From the NCBI GenBank assembly GCA_004794785.1, contig SJOL01002231.1:77429-141428 (forward strand): 64,000 nucleotides of DNA, written 5' to 3'. Shown piece after piece: positions 11,226 to 25,600 of this stretch (position 1 is the stretch's first letter; the number at the start of each line of letters is the position of its first letter). The notes under the pieces are model-generated. The model made no database searches. It was not told the DNA's origin and worked only from the letters and a program-made list of their open reading frames with translations. The translations under genes were made by a program, and so were the position numbers. The DNA comes from Opisthorchis felineus (taxonomy: Eukaryota > Platyhelminthes > Trematoda > Opisthorchiida > Opisthorchiidae).

Positions 11226-12398
11226 AATCCTGGAGGAAGAGCAGTCTGGCTGGGATGATAGACCAATCGTCGGAAGGAATATTGGTCACACCTCCCCCCA
11301 GAAGAGACAAAAATTGATCAACTACGCCTATCTGACGAAGGATCCGGCGTTTAGGTGTTACTGAAGATTGCTGCGCCAGAGTTTCAAAGACTGTCCACGG
11401 ATAGCATAGGCCGGATTGTCTCCTCTTTTGTGGGTCCGATATGCAGTCACGTGTGTGGTATGGAGACAAATCACAGACATTGCCGTCTGAATCAAGCATC
11501 CCTGTCATTCCGATCGCGCTGAAGATTACTGAATATCTTATTGCACCTTAAACCAACCAGTTTAGGTTCAAGTGATCGTCTTAAATGAATCAGCGCTGTC
11601 TGAGAGTTGGCCGAGCGCCCAACAACGAACACATCTGTCGCACTGCGACGAAAGTTGCTGTACACACCACGTAACGGCTTGGCAAGGCCACTTATTGCTG
11701 CTTGTGGAAATCTGGTCCTGTGTTAAAATATGCGTGAGTGTTTCGAAACGTGGCAGATTTGATAAATTTGTTCCAGTTCAGGAAGAACTTCTAACTGAGT
11801 ACCCACCGATAACTGACAGATAATGTCTGTAAGGGCGTGACGCGAAAGGCTTATCTAACTAAACACCGATCCACATGGAAGATCTGATAAGTGGATGTTT
11901 GTACATGGGTCTTGATCAGTTCAATCGGGCAAGGACTTTCATCCAGTATGGGACGCATCGAGGTCCTGTAAAAACCTGTAGCATCATTAATGTAACATTT
12001 GACAGACATCCTATGAGATCTATTCTTGTTATGACCCGCTGTGAATTGAGGGCAACTCAGGCTAGCCAGACGAAGTCGATGACGCGATGGCCACTAAAAG
12101 ATAAACCACAGAATAAACTTAAACAAGGAGAAACTGGAGCGGCTTGCAAGGAAACAATATAGAATTGGCGAGTAAAAACGATTAGCTGTCCAGGGGGAAG
12201 GATCCACAATCAACATCAGCAGTACACTTTCTCATGGAAAGTATTTTCCCTCGTTTTGTCATCTCCCTCCAAGGCACGACCATTTCTGGCCAGACCCTTC
12301 AGGTGATCTCTACAAAGGAGTACGAACTTAAGCCATTTGACTATATCACAAGAGCGAATCAAAACTCCGCTTTAGGTACACCGCCATATTAACCAAAG
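11226..12398. other. No gene identified downstream of the kinase gene
   Basis: Frames on both strands (for example complement 11110-11508 and 11572-11823) are unrecognised and mutually overlapping. I found no clear coding signal. The kinase 3' untranslated region should lie just left of 13010, but I could not place its polyadenylation signal. Confidence 0.45.
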
Positions 12399-12424
12399 AC
12401 GGTTCGTATACGTATACGAACCGT
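12399..12424. repeat. Perfect 26-base palindrome
   Basis: ACGGTTCGTATAC is followed immediately by its exact reverse complement GTATACGAACCGT, with no spacer. Two further CGTATACGTA-like units follow to 12442. It could extrude as a cruciform or bind a dimeric protein. Nothing nearby suggests which. Confidence 0.9.
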
Positions 12425-13009
12425 ATACGTACCGTATACGTAGTCAGAAGACGGTAGAGTTACAAGACCACTGGTAAACCATCGAGGCAATTGGTCACAA
12501 AATAAGGGAACAGATTAAGAGAAAACGAAAAAAAGAGATCAGAAATCCAAACGTGGAGATGAGACCTTCCTTTCAAAAATTCGAAATTCCTTGATTAGTG
12601 AGTCGTTTGAAAATCAAATGCATTGGAAAATGAATACACTGTCTCAGACATTGACTCACTGAAAGAAGTCAAAATAATGATGATTGTACACAAAAGCATT
12701 GATTGAGACAAATGCCATGAAATCGTCTCCAGGCCAGAAGGAAAGTACACCCAGACTAGACTGGAATCGCGTGAGCGGAAGGGTTGAAACAAAAAGTTCT
12801 GGATGAATGTACATACGAAAGAGAAACTCTACAGCTGCGCAAAATACAAGGTGCACGATACACAGTGATTAAAAATGAAAACATGATTGCTTCGGAATCG
12901 CGCAGAAGGTCGACTTTTGTCTTGGAAAGTGCTCCGGATGCAGATGACTTCATGGAGGTAGTAGGCGAGCCTATGTCGTGGAACTTTAGAGCTAAAGATG
13001 CCAGGCGTA

Positions 13010-13666
13010 TCAGGTGCCATTAGTGTGAGCCACATCGGCGGATACACGGGTGGAGCCCGGAGCTCCGCGCACATCCGCCATGTTTGTCCCGCTGGCGGCA
13101 GTAGAAGATGTAGAGCACACAACACCATTTACTGCGATTGTTTTGCGAGACCCATTCAAGTTTAATGCCCCAACCTCTGGTGGCTCAACATTTTCATATA
13201 CATTCGTCGCCAAATGTTGGAAGATTATCAGTAATTGGCTGAACGTGGGTCTGGCGTCAGGGTTGTAGGCCCAACAGTCGTGCATCACCGCAAACACTTC
13301 ATCCGTGGCCAGACGTGGTCGCGGGAGACGTACTCCTTCTTCAATTTGACGCAATACCTCAAAACTGTCCTGGTCTGCATAGGGATGCTCACCGAGAGAG
13401 AACATTTCCCATAGGCAAATACCAAAGGACCACACATCGCTGGCATGACTGAAAGTCTTGTAGTATATTGATTCAGGTGCGTACCATTTGACGGGCCACT
13501 TGCCCCGTTGCGTTGCTTTGTAGTAATCTGATTCAACACCGACGGCTCGGGAGAGTCCAAAGTCAGATATTTTGGCACATGACTGATTTGAAAGGAGGAC
13601 GTTTCGACAGGCAAGATCACGGTGGACGAACCCTGAAGATTCAAGATAGCTCATTCCACTGGCAAT
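13010..13666 (-). CDS. Shark: Shark terminal exon: catalytic loop to C terminus
   Basis: The acceptor is TTCCCATCCAG just before base 13666. The exon opens in phase 0 with [12 protein letters not shown] and contains the catalytic loop HRDLACRN, then DFGLSRAV and an activation loop with paired tyrosines (ESDYYKATQ). [22 protein letters not shown] and the C-lobe Arg in ARPTFSQL follow. The HRDLACRN form marks a tyrosine kinase. After the kinase fold a tail of about 75 residues, containing a YENVEPPE site that could become an SH2 ligand, runs to a TGA stop at 13012-13010. It is 218 codons plus stop, with no internal break. Confidence 0.93.
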   Translation of the reverse strand: MASGMSYLESSGFVHRDLACRNVLLSNQSCAKISDFGLSRAVGVESDYYKATQRGKWPVKWYAPESIYYKTFSHASDVWSFGICLWEMFSLGEHPYADQDSFEVLRQIEEGVRLPRPRLATDEVFAVMHDCWAYNPDARPTFSQLLIIFQHLATNVYENVEPPEVGALNLNGSRKTIAVNGVVCSTSSTAASGTNMADVRGAPGSTRVSADVAHTNGT

Positions 13667-16600
13667 CTGGATGGGAAGTGAAACAAAGCGATTGTTTGGA
13701 GCGGTAGTTCAATAGTAACACCGTACGCTAATACGAAAAAACAGTCAGGCAGCAATCAGTACACCTCGCCACATGTCCACTTTCGGTTGCGTACAGAAAG
13801 TATGCGGTGAAAATGCTATTAATTGTTGCCTAATAAAACGGCTGCTACATGAGAGTGGACATGAAAGTCGACTAAGTTAAGTGAATTTGGTAATGTGTTG
13901 GAATATTGGTAGCTCGGGTGCATTATTGGTAATTGATCAGGTGGCTGTTGATCTGTTCTCCGGGCAACACAGATTATGGTCGGACCAACCAGAAACCAAG
14001 TGCGATGATTAACAATGGCCAAACAGGTTAAACTCAAAGCTGCTCTTTGTAAACTATATAAACGCAAGCATGAAGAGAGGGACTACCCACCCAACAGTGA
14101 ACTGAAGATGTCTCCTCGAATGGTGATGAAACGTTTGCAAATCAATTGCCAAGCTCGGCGAACAGATCAACAGCCACCTGGTCAACTACCAATTAGGTGA
14201 ATTTGTTCGATGGAAAATAATCAGAACGTTGCGAATGTTGGAGATGGATAATTTAGTTTCTGCTTTGGATCAATTTTTAGAAAGACTGAAAGGCAGCATT
14301 CAGACATCAAGGATAGGCTGCCCAATCCCAAGCAGGTAGCAAGGAAACTAAAGATGAGTATTTTGTCTCATGTCTGTAGGGATACTGTAGCGGTTACATT
14401 TTGTTCATCACGTGCAGCAGCGACCGGTGATGGGACTCGTCAAAAGCAGTCGCCCAAGAGGGGTGAACCCTAATGGAATGTTTCGAAGCCCCAGACTTGC
14501 CGGGAAATTAAAATTTATTTTGGTACAAATTAAGTAATTCCCTAAACTTGATTGAGTAGAGATAACCTTCGCTCCACCGTGGCTGCCGAAATGACATGAA
14601 CTATTGTTAGCCCGCGTATATGGTTCGCTGGCATCCGTTTCTGAACCTGTGTCATATCTGACGAACTAGGCCGACAGACTCCCGCACATGCATTTTGCGT
14701 TGAGTAGCGTATAAAACCAGCTGAAAGTCCCTGTCTATATTCAATATAAAGGCGAGAAAAAACACTGGGGGTTGAATAAAAGGGGTCAGTTCTTAAGCCC
14801 ATTAATGCCCCATATTTGTCAAATTATATGGAGACAACTAAACAGTGTGAGCTTAAGGGGTGGTCAGTATCACCCATAAGACATGCCTGTGCCACACACA
14901 TGACTAGTTAGGGTTAACCAGCAATCCGGTTAGTTTGTACAACGCTGGTCATCGAAAACCACTTCTAGGACCGCTGTAGGCTTCGCATTTCGGAATGTTC
15001 AGCGGGACATTTACAGATTCAATAAAATATAATGTACTACAAAATGATCGGCTGCAATACAACACATACACAACACGAACTGCTGCTTGTGGGATCTGCA
15101 TTCATATTACTCTCGTTTGAACACCCCTTCTGTTTTGACGCAGTAATTCTGGCAATTCTATACCAAAGCGCGGAAAACTGGACTCAATTTTCGCTATTAT
15201 TAGAGCTCATCGGAAGTTTGAGCTCCTAACATTTGATATGCGAGTTGAACGCGTTACCGAAACCTAATCACGCAGGACAGACTTGCATTATCGCGTTTCA
15301 ACAGGCGAACGTGTTTCCCTTTGAGCGATGTGATTGGTTTATTCAACGCCCTGCACGGCCACATTGACAAACACAGAGGCAACACGATAACTTAACTCAG
15401 GGGCTTGCAGCGGGGAACACCAAAAGAACCTATTGATTTGGGCGGTAGTGTCTCCCCGAATGGTAGCGGGCGCTGGATGGACATCCACATACACGCAGAC
15501 ATGCAAGAATTAAGATGCCCATCCTAGTAACGCGTTCAATCTGATGGTTTATTGCTAAGACATTCAACTGACTGTTTTCTGCGCACAACCATATTTTTGA
15601 GCAGCACATAACCCATCGACACCGCCATTGTTGCTGACCTTGAAACCGAAGCACGCAAGTTCGGCAGCCTGACAGAATACAGTATTATATTTATGGATAA
15701 TTACTTCAATACTGCTTATCCTGCTGCCTTTTATAATCCGGCCAAGTGAGCACACAAGACTAGCTAGTTGATCAAAGGTCCAATGAACGTGTGTCCAATG
15801 AATGAGTGTGACCTGAAATGCTTGCAACGGAAGCTCGCACTGAGAAGATAGCCTCTCACATGCTCGAGAGGAGTGCCTCATAGTCTAAGAGGAAATATAT
15901 CAGCAGAGAAAGCCTTCGCGACCAGCTCACCAGTAACTGCGTTAAACGGCAATTGTGACACACCATCCGGATTAGGCAACAGACTTAACCTAGAGTTTGC
16001 GAACGTGCTGGAAAACCGTGTAAGTAGCATAAACCTGCCTACCTATAGAATTTATTCAGATGGGTTACAGACGTGTGACGGGATGCGATGTATGGGAAAA
16101 TCGATTGATGACTGAAGCTGACCTCATTCGTCGATTCCGCATGATTCACTCTGAGGCACATTCAAGTGCTGGATGCGACTTCACGAATTTCACAACCAAG
16201 TAGCTGAGGCTACGAGTGACTACAGTGTAATTGCGATGGACTGAAAGTGTCCCAGAGAACTGCAGAAGATATCAGTAATTGGGCACTTTAGCTACAGCCA
16301 AATGACGCGCCTACATTGAGATCCGAAGCGAAAACATGGCCTTCTGAAAATGACTTATGATTGAGAAAACGGCGAGCAGCCAACTCGGGAACTTGGAATA
16401 GTCGCCTGCTGTCATCCACTTTTGGTGTGTAAAGCCGAATGTTGAAAGGGCAATAAAGTTTCGAAAAGAATGCTAGTCTAGAGGAAACAGAAAGAAATAC
16501 TGGCAATTGGTGAATGGACGTAGGACCAGATGTTAAAGACTGTTGAAGAAAACTGTTGACCAAGTTAGAGGCACGAGATTTCCCTACCAGTAACGACTGG

Positions 16601-19600
16601 TTGCCTAAAATTCTTGAGGGTCTGGACAAAACGGAGACCACACAGGCACAGTCAAGGTGGTTACTCGGTTAGGGACCTATAAACTGAAAAGATGAAGGCT
16701 GCATTTGAGAATCCACCCAAAGCCTCCGACTGAATCGCAACTCAAAGACAAAATTCCTCGTTTTGTCACTGGGTTCAACTTCTCGAGTCGAGTGTCTTAT
16801 ACCGGTTGTGCTGCGAGATGCCCGTCAGACGGCTCATTATCGTCATCAGCATGCAGGCAGTACACCAGAAGTAAATACCGGTGCCTAACTGTCATACAAG
16901 CACGGAGGAAGAAGACTGTAGGCAAGGTCTAATAAAGGAGGGGGGCCTGGTGCAAACCAGGTCACACCAAACAGTACTGAAATGAACATATTTGGGCACC
17001 GTACTGGAGTAGGACGCCATCCGCGGGACTGACGCAGAATGTTTTGCGAACCTTACCCAACATGAGCTCAGCATATAACGCGGACAAACACCTTGGCTGA
17101 GTAAGCCCGCCACTGAGACAAGTAACATTTACTATGTGCAACGAGAGTCACAGAAGACGTGAAGGTCCCAACACACCCAGGCTGGTATCTAGGTCCACCT
17201 ATCGAAAATCTTTCGCCAATGCTGATGCAGAGTGAAAAAAACTTCTTTGGTAGACAATGGCTAAGAATGAGTGGCGCGCGACAGCTTTTATCTGTTGCGC
17301 TAGCGATTCCGATTAGTCAGCAAGCTCTCTCTTACAGACTTCAGTCTGAATAGATAGATTGTACTGAGCAAGCCGATAGAAGTGAATTTCAGAGTTTGCT
17401 GATGAAGTGCACGCCCCAGATTTGAGGATATCACTTGCTGGTTGTTGTTTTATGTCAGACCATACTCGCAGTACTTGATACTGATTTTGGTTCTATTTGC
17501 TGTGGCAAAGTAACGACCGGGTGTGACGAACGATCAAACTTTTCATACTGTCGCATACGCAGATGTGACCCAAAGTAAGTCGAATATATACAGCCAGGCA
17601 AGTTATTCGTCCAATTTATTGTATAGCAGAAGTTGATCTAACAAAACTGTGTCACTCAATCAACCCGTTCTTCTCCATTTGTCCGGGAAGCCTTTTCTAG
17701 TTGAAGGCTGTCCTTGTTGAGTTTAGTGTAAGTAAACCTACATAATTGATTCCATTAGCAATTCGTCCCATTGTACGTTGCTATGGTAACTGTTTTGCTG
17801 CTCATGAAATAACGATGGGAAAAGTTAACTTTCATTCCACTCTTGTCCGGGATGTGTAATTTCTGATCAAAATGATGATGTCAGGCTATAAACGGCAGGG
17901 GAAATCCCTATGATATCGCTACCGAAGTATCGTGGCTGCCATCAAAGGCCTGTAGAAGTGTGACAAACACAATCAGCTGTAAACCGCACACAACAGTGTT
18001 TAGTGCCCCTTGCTATCGTATCACACCCACCGTATTTTGGTAACTTTATTCTTGCATCACCCAGCTTTTTTGGACAACTTGGGTAGCCAGTGACCAAATC
18101 GGGAAACTCATCATCACCAAACTCCGCATGTGAAATGCGGAAAGAAACACTACTCATTAGGTTGTTGAAAACTGTTTGACAGCCCATAACCTTCTTAGGG
18201 TTCATCAGATTGAAGAATACTATACAGGATGGATTCAGATGGGATTCAGTTGAGTTAAAACCAAATTGCTTTGCGAGTGAATGTATTTTGTAAATTTAAC
18301 TCCCTGTTTGTCTACCAGCTTCTTCCTGCAACCGTTACGATATAGCCAGTAGAAAGTATGCACCAAAACGGATCGAACCATATCGTAATGGCACATACAT
18401 TTTTTTCATGAATAAAGACAAACAGTGCAGGACACCTGAAGGGGGAAAAACAGGAATTCGGCGAAATATCAATCACCGGCATTCGCAGGAGGCGAAGTGT
18501 AAGTTAATCCCTTCTCTCCCGATACATCTGGAAGTGTTCTTTGTCTGCCAGACGAGTAAACTAGACAAAGGATCGTGTGACTAAAGTACGGCCAATCGAA
18601 AAAACCATAACTATTTACCGACAGCAACATGGACATGGTAGTGAGGGGACATAGCTGAAGTTGAAAATTGAGTTTACCTGCATAGCCCAGTTGTATAGCT
18701 CGGGTAGCTGACATCGTTCCGGGTAGTCGAGCAGATAGTCTAGAAGGCTGCCCAGTTCAGCCAGTTCCAAAATCATCATCAGACGTTTGTTCTCGCACAC
18801 CCCATAGATGGTGACGATGTGTGGGTGCGAAAGCTGCATCATGATTGTGGCTTCTTTCAGAAAATCGAGGCGTTGAGACGGTTGGACAAGGACCTGGTAG
18901 ATAGCAAAAGTGCAAGCTTTACGTATAGAAGAACAGAGGGTCTATTGTATGGGACTAACTGGCGTTTAAAAATATGGCACTGAAATGCGTTTCAATTCCT
19001 CAAGTTGATAACTGCCGAATGAATATGAACAGTTCGCCACGTGACAGCAAACTTTCAGATGTAATATCGGAACGGAACATCACGTGGGCAACGCCATCTT
19101 GATAAAATGGAACCGACAGTGGGAACGTTATGCACAAAAATCCAATTAAACAAATCCCCGATAACGGACTACAACGAACATGCATAGGGTACTCATGAAA
19201 GAAGACGGTATCATTTCAGTCTATTTTCCTAGATCCCCTACTTCGGCTTATGTGGTTATAAACGGGAAAATAAAGCTAAGTCCAAGCAGCTGATTTGCAG
19301 AACACCACAGTTTAGAACCATGGTCCTCAGCGAAGAGAAGTCCATGGGAGAAGAATCTGCCTCACCAGTACTCAACTTAAGAAGTAACTCGCTTCAAAGT
19401 TAGTTTCCCATCAGCCAAAACATAGCGTGCGACCCCTTCTTGAAGAAAGGCCAACTTTATTCTTTTTAGAGTTTCCATTATAAATAAATTTGTAAACGAT
19501 GGACTACCATTCATGGGAGTAAGAGCAGTGTGCAAACATGAAGACCGTCCACGTGAGTTGGTCAGTGTGTTTGGATTGGTGACACTAATCGATGAACTTT

Positions 19601-22600
19601 CAGGGACAACTAAAAGCCGATAACCGACGGCCAAAGTAAATGAACTGGAATAAACTGTTTTCGTAAGTCGGATGACCCATATTCATCAATTGAGACAGGA
19701 GAGCAGTAAGACACTACTAATACTACTTCAAGTAGCAGCAGTATGTCTTCGTATCAGTCCACAAAACTGTCGTGTCATGCAGCCAATACAGGTTGCTCTA
19801 GCGGCCACAAATAAGTGAACATTAGATGGAAGCGCAAATCACGGCAGTCGGACAGTTGACAGCGATGAGAAGGCAACAATGAGTCCCTGAGCAGAATAAT
19901 GTAGACGGTTTTTCTACTGCTTTTATGTTAAAATGTCTAGGTGTTTTCCACGAATCCTGATTCGAAACGAGGGATCCCCGACTCAAGGTGTCTATGTCGT
20001 GTGAAACTTAAGGCACTTCACACCACCTACAGCGGGGCACTTACGGATCTTCATGGGGCCTAAACCACCGCACTCCAAAGTAACCGGTCCAGAGGACGCG
20101 ATCATTCTGCTGTCCATCTAATCTATCAGTTTACCTGCAGGCGAGGTGGCACTTCCATGGGCAGAACAGAATTACATCCCTAGCACATAACAGATGATCA
20201 CTTTTCGAATTGCTTGATGCACGAATCGAGGAAACGATCATTAAGTGCCTAGTCGGGCATTCAGAAACTCCAGGACGCCCCTTGACTACACGTCACTCAG
20301 TTGACAATCTGAGCAATACTGATTTACTGATAGAAGTCATGAATCATTTCCAGCAGTTGCATCGTTTGAGTCGTATTTGGTCAGTAGGTTTCAGATCGGT
20401 ACTATGCTAACGCATTATTGTGAATTTGGGTGAGGCAGGTGGACCGAATTACTGCTTCAAATGTGGAAATTCTGCCGCAAATCCTATGGCTATTTTACTC
20501 AAATGGATAAAGAAAATTCAACGTTTTTGTTGAAGAGTTGTATAGTAAACTGCCGACTTCAAAGACTTACTTTCACTGCAACCTCCTGAGTGGTTCCATT
20601 ATCCAAATGTAATTGACCCCGATAAACCTCACCAAATTCCCCCTCACCTAGCCGGTACAAGAGGATGACCGCGTCACTTGGAACAAGGCGTAATTCACCA
20701 GTGCTAGCGCACGAACTTCCCGAGGAGGTCAGATGCAAACCGGCTGTGGCAGGCAGAAGACCACCCACGCAAACAGAAGCGTTAGACATTCCCGAACCAG
20801 TGCTCTGATTTTTACCATTCTGTGCGGGTGAAAAAAACGTGAAAAACGGTAAGCAACTACGAACTGAGTGCTGCAGGGTTCAAAGTCTGCTAACGAGTTA
20901 GGTGATAACCTGCTAACCTTGCTGCGATTTTGCTTCGGATTCCCGGAACGTACACTGGGCAGCGCAAGCGGCGCTCCCATATGACCACCGTGTGGCCCCG
21001 TTGTGATGGTTCTCAATGCCCAAGCCTCTGTTCCCCCGGTAGATGGTTCGCACTTTTTCAACTCCCGTCCCCGCTTCTCTAGTCCAGGTGGGACAAGCTG
21101 TTCAATATTCAGCACCATGCCAGATGGAGACACGGCGTAGTGCAGTCGCACCGGGATACCATCAGCAAACCGACTATAGTGTTCAACAAGGTGCTCCAGT
21201 GATAAGTGCAACGGGCCCTGGGGGAACAAGGAAGGTAGAAAGAGAGACGTTCACACAACTTCACAGGCAATGGTCATACGAGAGTGAACTTATCGACCCA
21301 GAAAACCATCATAACTGAAGAACAATGCAAAACAGTGTGTGCGTTGTCGAGAAGCAAGTAGGCGGAATCGTACACCAAAACCACCCTAACGCTCGCAATT
21401 AGGCGCGACTACGGCCAACAGGCCTAACTCGCACTTGATTGGTGGGAAGATCGGGCCGTTTGCCGGTCCATCATCAAGGCGAACTCTGATTGGCCGAAAA
21501 TGTGGACCCAACAGCCAATCATGCTTCAGTGTCCGCTGAATGCTGCCAATTGGGCATCGGGAAAGCGTCCGAATCTCCAGAATGTTGGCGCTGCATACAC
21601 ATTAAATACGACACAATGTGTATGGATTTTTGACCTGTTTTTGGGCGTGTACTACACTGCGCATACCCTTGGTGGTTCAGCTGCTGACATCACTAACCTC
21701 GGAGAATCAGAGCGAGAACTGAGCTTATATATTACCTTCATTACAAAAATTGCAGTCACCAAGAGCAGACTGACGACAGCAAGTCCAGAGATGACACCTT
21801 TCAACACAGTCATCCAGTTCGTATAATAATAGAACACTGTTCTATCTTCGCTCAGGCACAAAGTGTCGACAACAACAAAAACTGATAGAAGCTGTTGATG
21901 AGATATTGAGAGTAACGAACACAACAGGACTTTTCATGAAACGTTACAGTTCCACCATTGCGGTGCAATTTACTAACAACGGCCTTGCAATTTAACAACG
22001 AAACTACTTTGTTTTTGTTGTTGACAATTCTCGGTATACGACTTGTCTTTTATATTACACTTATCCAGCTACGCACGGTTCGTCAAGTCGCTGGAGATAA
22101 GGAGGACTAAGCAGACAGCTGTTATCCACACTTAAGATCTAGAATGATGTACATATACCATACGCTGGTTTGTAACAGTAACATACATAGAAACAAAGAA
22201 ATGAACAAATAATGGCAAATCGTTTTACCTTATCAATGAAGTACGCTTCTTTCGTGTCCATATGAAATGAGAAGTCGACCACTTCGATCTGATATTTAAG
22301 TGTCTGTCGTTGGTAGTAGAGAACCAGGACGAATTTCCGTTCAGACTGAGAGGAACGTCGAATTAGAAATGCACCGTCCTTGGTCGCGCCTGAGTTGGTA
22401 AAGACTCGATCAGTGTCTGCTTTTGACAGATTTGGGTGATACCAGTCGGCCTGCAACCGGTAAAATGAAGGCAAGAATGTACCAGTGTGACAAAAGTGTA
22501 TTGATAATCAGGCAGAAGATTATTGTAACCTTATTAAGTGAGAAGATTAGTTGTTGTAATGTCTGCCAAATTTAGCAATCAATTTGCAGAAGTTTCGCGA

Positions 22601-25600
22601 CTACTCGAGGGGCATCACAAGCAAACTGACGATGACACCACCAGATTTACAAACATTCCGCAGCACTGCTAACCGGAGGATGTCCGGTAGGTGAGCACAT
22701 CATATTCCTTTAACGCAAAGGTTCAAATGAATTGCAGAAAATGACCCCTTAGCTATTTAAGACTATGAACTAGTTATACTCCCCTCCCAGCAAACGCAAG
22801 TTGTGGAATTAACGTCCTAGCACGGCACCTGAAACGACGAAACCAGCACACTCAAGCAATGCTGAAGAAACGAAAACGAAACTGGCGAATACAGGGGAAA
22901 AACATGAGCAGAGGCTAACCACAGAAAAAGTGTGACCAGACGGGACATGCGATATTTTGCATGTTTACTCTCAGTCAAATCCAACCCAAACATCCAGGAA
23001 AGAGTACAATGATTGAATACAAATGGACATGATATTCGTTACAACCCACTTATTTAGAACAGAGGCAAGGAGAACGCGCGAACATACCTGAGTAGTCAAG
23101 GGTGGTGTGGGTTTATAGCCAGCAAGAGCCGCCGCCAAATCCGCGAACCCGTACCGAAGAGCCAGTTCAAACGGCATTTCAGCCTCAGCATTGCGGCCCC
23201 AAGGAGCAGCATGAAATCTCAGTAGACAGTTGACACAGTCTGCGTGGCCAAGCATGGCAGCCTCGTGTAAGGCTGTGTTACCAGAAAACGGGCATTTTAT
23301 CTGAGGATTCGCACGGCCTAATCTGAGTAAGGTTTCGGCAACATGGGCGAAGCTTTTTTGACAGGCTCGGTGTAATGCGGTGAAACCACCGCAGTCACGC
23401 AGATTGACCAACGCACCATGCTCTAACAATAACTGGGATACAGACAAAACACCAGCAGGATAAGTACTCACACTCAGTCTCCGATTCATATATTTGGTGC
23501 GATTATTCATGGGCTACATACATGCATAGAATGACAAGTCTACGTGAACGATGATAGTGATTGCAAGGTAGAATAAGATCAATTCCACGCGATAGCTTTC
23601 GACCATTTTTGCCAGTCAAATTAACCGAAACGCGACAAAAGTATAACTGGTTGGCCGTTCCACGAAACCTTTTGGCGAGCCAGCATGCAATGTAGTCTGC
23701 TGCCATTGGGTTTTACAAGAATATAACACAAGTATTATGTATTATCTGACCAATTTTTCATTTCACTTCCTTCGATAGTCGATGACCCGTGAACTGATAA
23801 TTAGAGGGGGCAGATAGAGTAAAACATTGAGTGTGCAAATTAGCATCAAAGTGAAGATCAACATGTTGTATTTTACTAGACCCAACTGAAATATTGACTG
23901 TCCATAGCGAGAACACAACTCGTCAAAAGTGTCGATCACGATAAAAAGCATTGCAAGTTTGATACCGGAGTATCACTGACAAATCTCTTGAACACCTCAT
24001 ATGACGTGTACAGCTCAGTGGTTGAAAAATTATCAGGCCAAAGTGGTTGGGGCATGTATTACGCATGTTAAACCACCTTCTATCACAGATGGAGCAATGT
24101 TTCCTCCCGATCTCATGCTGGCGAAAGATCCGAGGCGGATAAGCCATGACATGGCCGCGCGCAATGGAGGCGACTACAGTCAACCTGTAGGATGTAGGAT
24201 GTTTGAGGATGTTTGAGGATGTTTGAGTCTTCTTGACTGGGATCCCCATGAGACTTGTTGGAGGTGGTTAGAAACATTAACTGATCCCGGTGGCGTTCAT
24301 TCCGTCACTTTCTACCGGATTACTTAACCAAAGCTCGTCTGTCGTTGTATGCTGGGCTGCTGTTGGATGAGGTCCACCAAAGACGTCAAAGACCACCAAA
24401 CACACAGGCCAATCCCACTGATGGTGTCTTACTCCGACACGGTGTACGTTGCTATTCCAAGGTGTAGACGCCTTGTTCTTGATCGCTTCCCAGAAGAATA
24501 CGGAACTTTTTAGCAAGTCTCCGCCCTCTCCTTTTTCCAAACTCTATTACTACATTTCATCCTCATGGTTGCATGGCCTGTAGGCATCAATACTTATTAC
24601 TAGCAGTCGCTAGCAATAGTGATGACGAGTGGAGCTCAGAATCGGTGGTCTGTAGAGCGTTTCGAAACCCGTAATCATGCGACATAGTCGTTTAGGAGTT
24701 ATGTGCACAAAAGATCAAAACTTTTCATAAACCAAGTGAACACAAGTCCTAAGGATTAGGAATGTTCACATTTGAATGGAAGCGGGGGAAATTCAAAAAG
24801 TGGGTGCTCTTAAATGGCACCAATTAAACACCATTACAGCTAAATGAAAGGGTAATAGCTGTTTTTTATTTGTTGGTGGTTGCAGGATCTGTAGAATACA
24901 CATTCACATCACTCTCGTTTGAACAATCGCCCTCCTGTCCCGGCACAATCATTCTGGTGAGTCCACACCAAAGGGGGGGGGAGCACTGGACTAGAGATTC
25001 GCTCTTATTGAAGGTCATCAGCAGTGCGTATCCTTGGCCGTACCGAGGTTTGAACCCCACACATCTGACATGCGAGGCGAGAGTGTTACCATACTCCACC
25101 AGCGCACGCTGGACGCATCTGAAGTTTTACGTCTAAACAGGTGAACATGTTCGCACTTGAGTGATGGGGTTGGAACACCCGACGCTTCGAACGACGACCC
25201 AGTAAAATACCTGTTTGCCTTTTGGTATACAATGGGACAAGAATAGCAACATAGAAGTTCAAGTGATAGGCATTCATTTGGTCCATCTCATTTCGCACCG
25301 TTCAAAGGGAGTATGATCCGGAACATGAACACACGCGTTCATGCTGTTGTTCCTTCATAAATTACAGACTGCAGTTTGACCAGTTCGCAGCAATTAAGAC
25401 GGACCGTTTCAGTAAGTGCGTTATTCTTAGAAGTAATGCTTGCTTGGGGGTCTCCTACAAGGGGGGAGTAGTCCAGCTTCGAAATAAATTTCGGGTGTTT
25501 TGATCCAATTGATAGTCATGCACGATATCTGCTCAGATCATCCACGAACACATGAAAACGAAAGAAAAACAAGTGGTCGCACAAAAAGGATCGAACAGTG

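Larger units (their letters stand above)
13667..18677 (-). other. Intron of the kinase gene (5,011 bases)
   Basis: The intron runs between the donor CAG|GTAAAC and the acceptor CATCCAG|AT. It holds the foldback with a decayed hammerhead (13.9-14.2 kb), a decayed hammerhead SINE (15.03-15.27 kb) and a decayed Penelope-family hammerhead (about 18.15 kb). I saw no additional exon, and the kinase reading frame joins without a gap across it. Confidence 0.85.
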
